NCBI RefSeq assembly: GCF_003946545.1
Contig: NZ_RHOA01000005.1
Coordinates: 1-64,000 of the forward strand
DNA from: Levilactobacillus tangyuanensis
Lineage (GTDB): Bacteria; Bacillota; Bacilli; Lactobacillales; Lactobacillaceae
Direction: 5' to 3'
DNA: 64,000 bases
How positions within the stretch are numbered: the stretch's first letter is position 1; every line of letters starts with the position of its first letter. A program made the translations under genes and the position numbers. Under the pieces are notes generated by a model, which made no database searches, was not told where the DNA came from, and saw only the letters and a program-made list of their open reading frames with translations. Positions 61,547 to 64,000 of the stretch are shown in pieces.

Positions 61547-64000
61547 ATGGATGCGGAATTAGAGTTTGAGAACAAGTTGATTGGTTACCTCGAACAGATT
61601 GGTGGGACCAAGCAATGGCAATACGTGCCTGACATTACCCAGACGGAACAGTTGTGGGCTAATTTTAAACAAATTCTTGAGAAAAATAATCAGGATAAAA
61701 TCGACAAACCCTTGAGTGGTAACGAATTCGCTCAAGTGAAAAAACAAATTGATGATTTGGAGACACCGTATCTAGCCGGAAAGTTTTTGTATGGTTTAAA
61801 TGGGGTTTCCCAGGTCGAAATTGACATGGATGACGGTCGGCATATCTTCCTCACGGTATTTGATCAGGCCAATGTTGGAGCAGGAAATACCGTCTATCAA
61901 GTGGTGAATCAGATTGAACGGCCACATAAGTTGGCGGGCTACCGGGATCGGCGCTTTGATACCACGTTGTTGATTAACGGGCTCCCGATTATTCATATTG
62001 AGGAAAAGGCCGCGAATCATAACGTTACAGAGGCCCTGAACCAGATGGAACAGTACGCCACCGAAGGGCAGTTCACGGATATTTATTCCACGGTGCAAAT
62101 TCTGATTGGGATGACGCCGGACGATACCCGTTATATGGCGAATACGACGGCGGATAAGTTCAACTTTGACTTTGCCTTTCACTGGCAGCGGGAAGATAAT
62201 AATCAACCAGTCATGGCCTGGCGAGACTTCTTGAATCGGATGTTGTCGATTCCCATGGCCCATCAGATGGCGACTAACTATATGATTCTGGATGGCACTC
62301 AGCATCACCAAATGTTAAAGGTGATGCGGCCATACCAGGTGTATGCGACGCGCAAGGTTATTCAACAGATCAAGGAGGCTAGCTTTAATTTAGATAGTCA
62401 GAAACTTGGCTACATCTGGCACACGACCGGTTCAGGGAAGACCATCAGCAGTTTTAAGACGGCTTGGTTGGCGTCAAGGTTACCCAATGTCGATAAGGTC
62501 GTCTTCATCGTGGACCGCATTGCGTTGACTCAGCAAACGGTTGATAATTATTCCGCCTACGATCCGGATACCAATGATGAAAATAAAAATGGGGTCGTGA
62601 CGGACACCGCGAACGTCAGTGTCTTGGGCCAAAAGATTCGACAAAAGGGCGGCGGTATCGTGGTTACGTCGATTCAAAAGCTGGATCGATTGGTTCAACG
62701 GGCTAACTTTAAGAAGCCCGATCAACATATCGTGTTCATTGTTGATGAGGCCCATCGTTCAACCAGTGGTGACATGTTACAACGGGCGAAGGCTGGCTTC
62801 CCGCATGGCGCTTGGGTTGGTTATACCGGGACGCCAAGCTTTGACGGAATCACGACGCAGGAGATCTTTGGCGATTTACTTCACGCGTATACGATTCGGG
62901 AGGCCATTGCGGACCGAAATGTCTTGGGATTCAAGGTCGATTTCAATACGACGCTGTCCGAGGATGTGTTGAAGGAACAGTACTTACCGGCCTTCTATCA
63001 GGAGAAGCATCCCGACTGGACTCAGGAACAGATTAAATACAAGATTGACCATTTATCCCGTGAGGACATGGACGACTCCGTTAATTCCGGTGTCTATGAT
63101 GATAATGACGATCACGTTAAATTGGTGGTCGATGATATCTTAAATAAGTGGCGAAATCGGTCCGTTTCCGGCCGGTACAGCGCCATGTTGACGACCCATG
63201 TTGGTGGCGGGAAGGCCTCGTCACCCATGGCAATTAAGTATTTTGAGGAATTTCAACGGCGGAATGCTGAGCTCCCAGCTGACAAGCGACTGAAGGTTGC
63301 GGTGACGTTTAGCCAGGACAATTCCAATGGTAATCATATGTTGCAGACCAATCAGGGCTTGCACAATGCAATGGTGGCCTACAATAAGCAATTTGGAACG
63401 GCCTTCGGGGATGATACCGTCAAGGAATATACCGAGGATGTGGTGTCCCGATTGAATCGGAGTATCAGTACGGATCCCGCTGATTATCTAAATATTGTAA
63501 TCGTCATCGACCAGTTGCTGACCGGATTTGATGCCCCATACTTGAATACCCTTTACGTTGATCGGACCATGCAGGGCGCTAACTTGATTCAGGCATACTC
63601 ACGGACCAACCGGATTCAGGATATGCAACAGAAGCCCTATGGCCGAATCGTTAACTATCGTTGGCCGGCGCAGACTGAGAAGCTCATGAACGAAGCCTTG
63701 CGGACGTATGCCGACCGGAATTCGGCGAATATTCAAATTGAACTGCCAAATACTGATGAAGACGGCGTGGATGTTATTGCTCCAGACTTTGAGGCCACGC
63801 AGGCTACGGCTACCAAGCTGGTTGACCAGTTGGCGGACTTAACTAATGGTTTCGACCATATCCCGGCGAGTGAGGCCAAGCAAGACCAGGCCCTGGATCT
63901 GTTAAAGCAATATAATCACGCGATGGCCCTGCTAAAGCAAGACGATTCATATGATTATGATGAGCCAGATAAGCTATTGGAAACAATTGGTATTACCCCG
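61547..64000 (+). CDS. hsdR: Type I restriction enzyme R subunit HsdR (runs off the window)
   Basis: The open frame runs from the ATG at 61547 (GGGAGG site upstream) to the window edge, 818 codons with no stop. HsdR cuts unmodified DNA after ATP-driven translocation. PD-(D/E)xK nuclease: Asp138, then Glu152 and Lys154 in HIEEKA. Walker A TTGSGKT has Lys298; VDEAHRS starts at about 399; the motif near residue 670, LTGFDAPYLNTLYVDR, and AYSRTNR follow. The C-terminal HsdM-contact region is missing because the window ends. hsdM and hsdS are not in the window and are expected downstream. Confidence 0.93.
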   Translation, partial: MDAELEFENKLIGYLEQIGGTKQWQYVPDITQTEQLWANFKQILEKNNQDKIDKPLSGNEFAQVKKQIDDLETPYLAGKFLYGLNGVSQVEIDMDDGRHIFLTVFDQANVGAGNTVYQVVNQIERPHKLAGYRDRRFDTTLLINGLPIIHIEEKAANHNVTEALNQMEQYATEGQFTDIYSTVQILIGMTPDDTRYMANTTADKFNFDFAFHWQREDNNQPVMAWRDFLNRMLSIPMAHQMATNYMILDGTQHHQMLKVMRPYQVYATRKVIQQIKEASFNLDSQKLGYIWHTTGSGKTISSFKTAWLASRLPNVDKVVFIVDRIALTQQTVDNYSAYDPDTNDENKNGVVTDTANVSVLGQKIRQKGGGIVVTSIQKLDRLVQRANFKKPDQHIVFIVDEAHRSTSGDMLQRAKAGFPHGAWVGYTGTPSFDGITTQEIFGDLLHAYTIREAIADRNVLGFKVDFNTTLSEDVLKEQYLPAFYQEKHPDWTQEQIKYKIDHLSREDMDDSVNSGVYDDNDDHVKLVVDDILNKWRNRSVSGRYSAMLTTHVGGGKASSPMAIKYFEEFQRRNAELPADKRLKVAVTFSQDNSNGNHMLQTNQGLHNAMVAYNKQFGTAFGDDTVKEYTEDVVSRLNRSISTDPADYLNIVIVIDQLLTGFDAPYLNTLYVDRTMQGANLIQAYSRTNRIQDMQQKPYGRIVNYRWPAQTEKLMNEALRTYADRNSANIQIELPNTDEDGVDVIAPDFEATQATATKLVDQLADLTNGFDHIPASEAKQDQALDLLKQYNHAMALLKQDDSYDYDEPDKLLETIGITP

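Overview
The window is a chromosomal segment from a relatively GC-rich member of the Lactobacillaceae, most likely a Levilactobacillus/Lactiplantibacillus-type species. The evidence is classic Firmicutes housekeeping gene order, strong AGGAGG ribosome binding sites, TTGACA/TATAAT promoters, an LPQTN sortase signal of the plantarum/brevis type, and a lactobacillus-type family of small secreted proteins. The genus is an inference from gene content, not from a marker comparison.

Layout. 1-3268: three coupled genes ending in an all-alpha dUTPase-like protein, then a TetR regulator. 3265-13946: a ribosomal/one-carbon/isoprenoid/DNA-repair block (rplU-prp-rpmA, pepP, efp, yqhY-nusB, folD-xseA-xseB-ispA-tlyA, argR, recN), with a hairpin-rich inverted-repeat element between nusB and folD. 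14114-16719: an accessory insert with a sortase-anchored SpaA-type adhesin and, convergent to it, a small gene whose promoter spacer holds a perfect LexA box. 16996-28934: gmk-rpoZ, coaBC-priA-fmt-rsmB-prpC-prkC and rsgA-rpe-thiN. 29068-29253: rpmB on the minus strand. 29488-44725: yloU-fakA, recG-plsX-acpP, rnc-smc-ftsY and ylxM-ffh, interrupted by a membrane thioredoxin-fold protein and a secreted SH3-like protein. 44854-50589: a yybP-ykoY (manganese) riboswitch driving a P-type cation ATPase, then a MoxR/VWA pair. 50614-53148: rpsP-khpA-rimM-trmD and rplS. 53177-60355: an orphan promoter-terminator RNA unit, a paralogue of the secreted SH3-like protein, a MazG-like hydrolase, kup, and minus-strand pepD-yjeM. 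60641-64000: a YitT-family membrane protein and the start of a type I restriction hsdR that runs off the window.

How the genes work together. Most of the window is growth machinery: ribosomal proteins with autoregulatory leaders (L21, L19), a dedicated protease (Prp) for the L27 N-terminal extension, translation factors (EF-P, RsgA, RimM, TrmD, RsmB, Fmt), protein targeting (Ffh, FtsY), chromosome maintenance (Smc, RecN, RecG, PriA, XseAB), phospholipid/fatty acid supply (PlsX, AcpP, FakA), and Stp/PrkC signalling. Accessory genes sit at the joints between these operons.

The least explained features are two copies (35131-35329 and 56994-57162) of a GC-rich element of about 170-200 bp with long-range inverted repeats, a 15-bp core hairpin with a 7-nt loop, and a shared upstream core. 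Others are the 175-bp inverted-repeat element after nusB, the LexA-controlled small gene, the orphan RNA at about 53212-53325, and the secreted paralogue pair with homopolymer tracts in their promoter regions. No CRISPR array, tRNA, rRNA or insertion sequence was seen.
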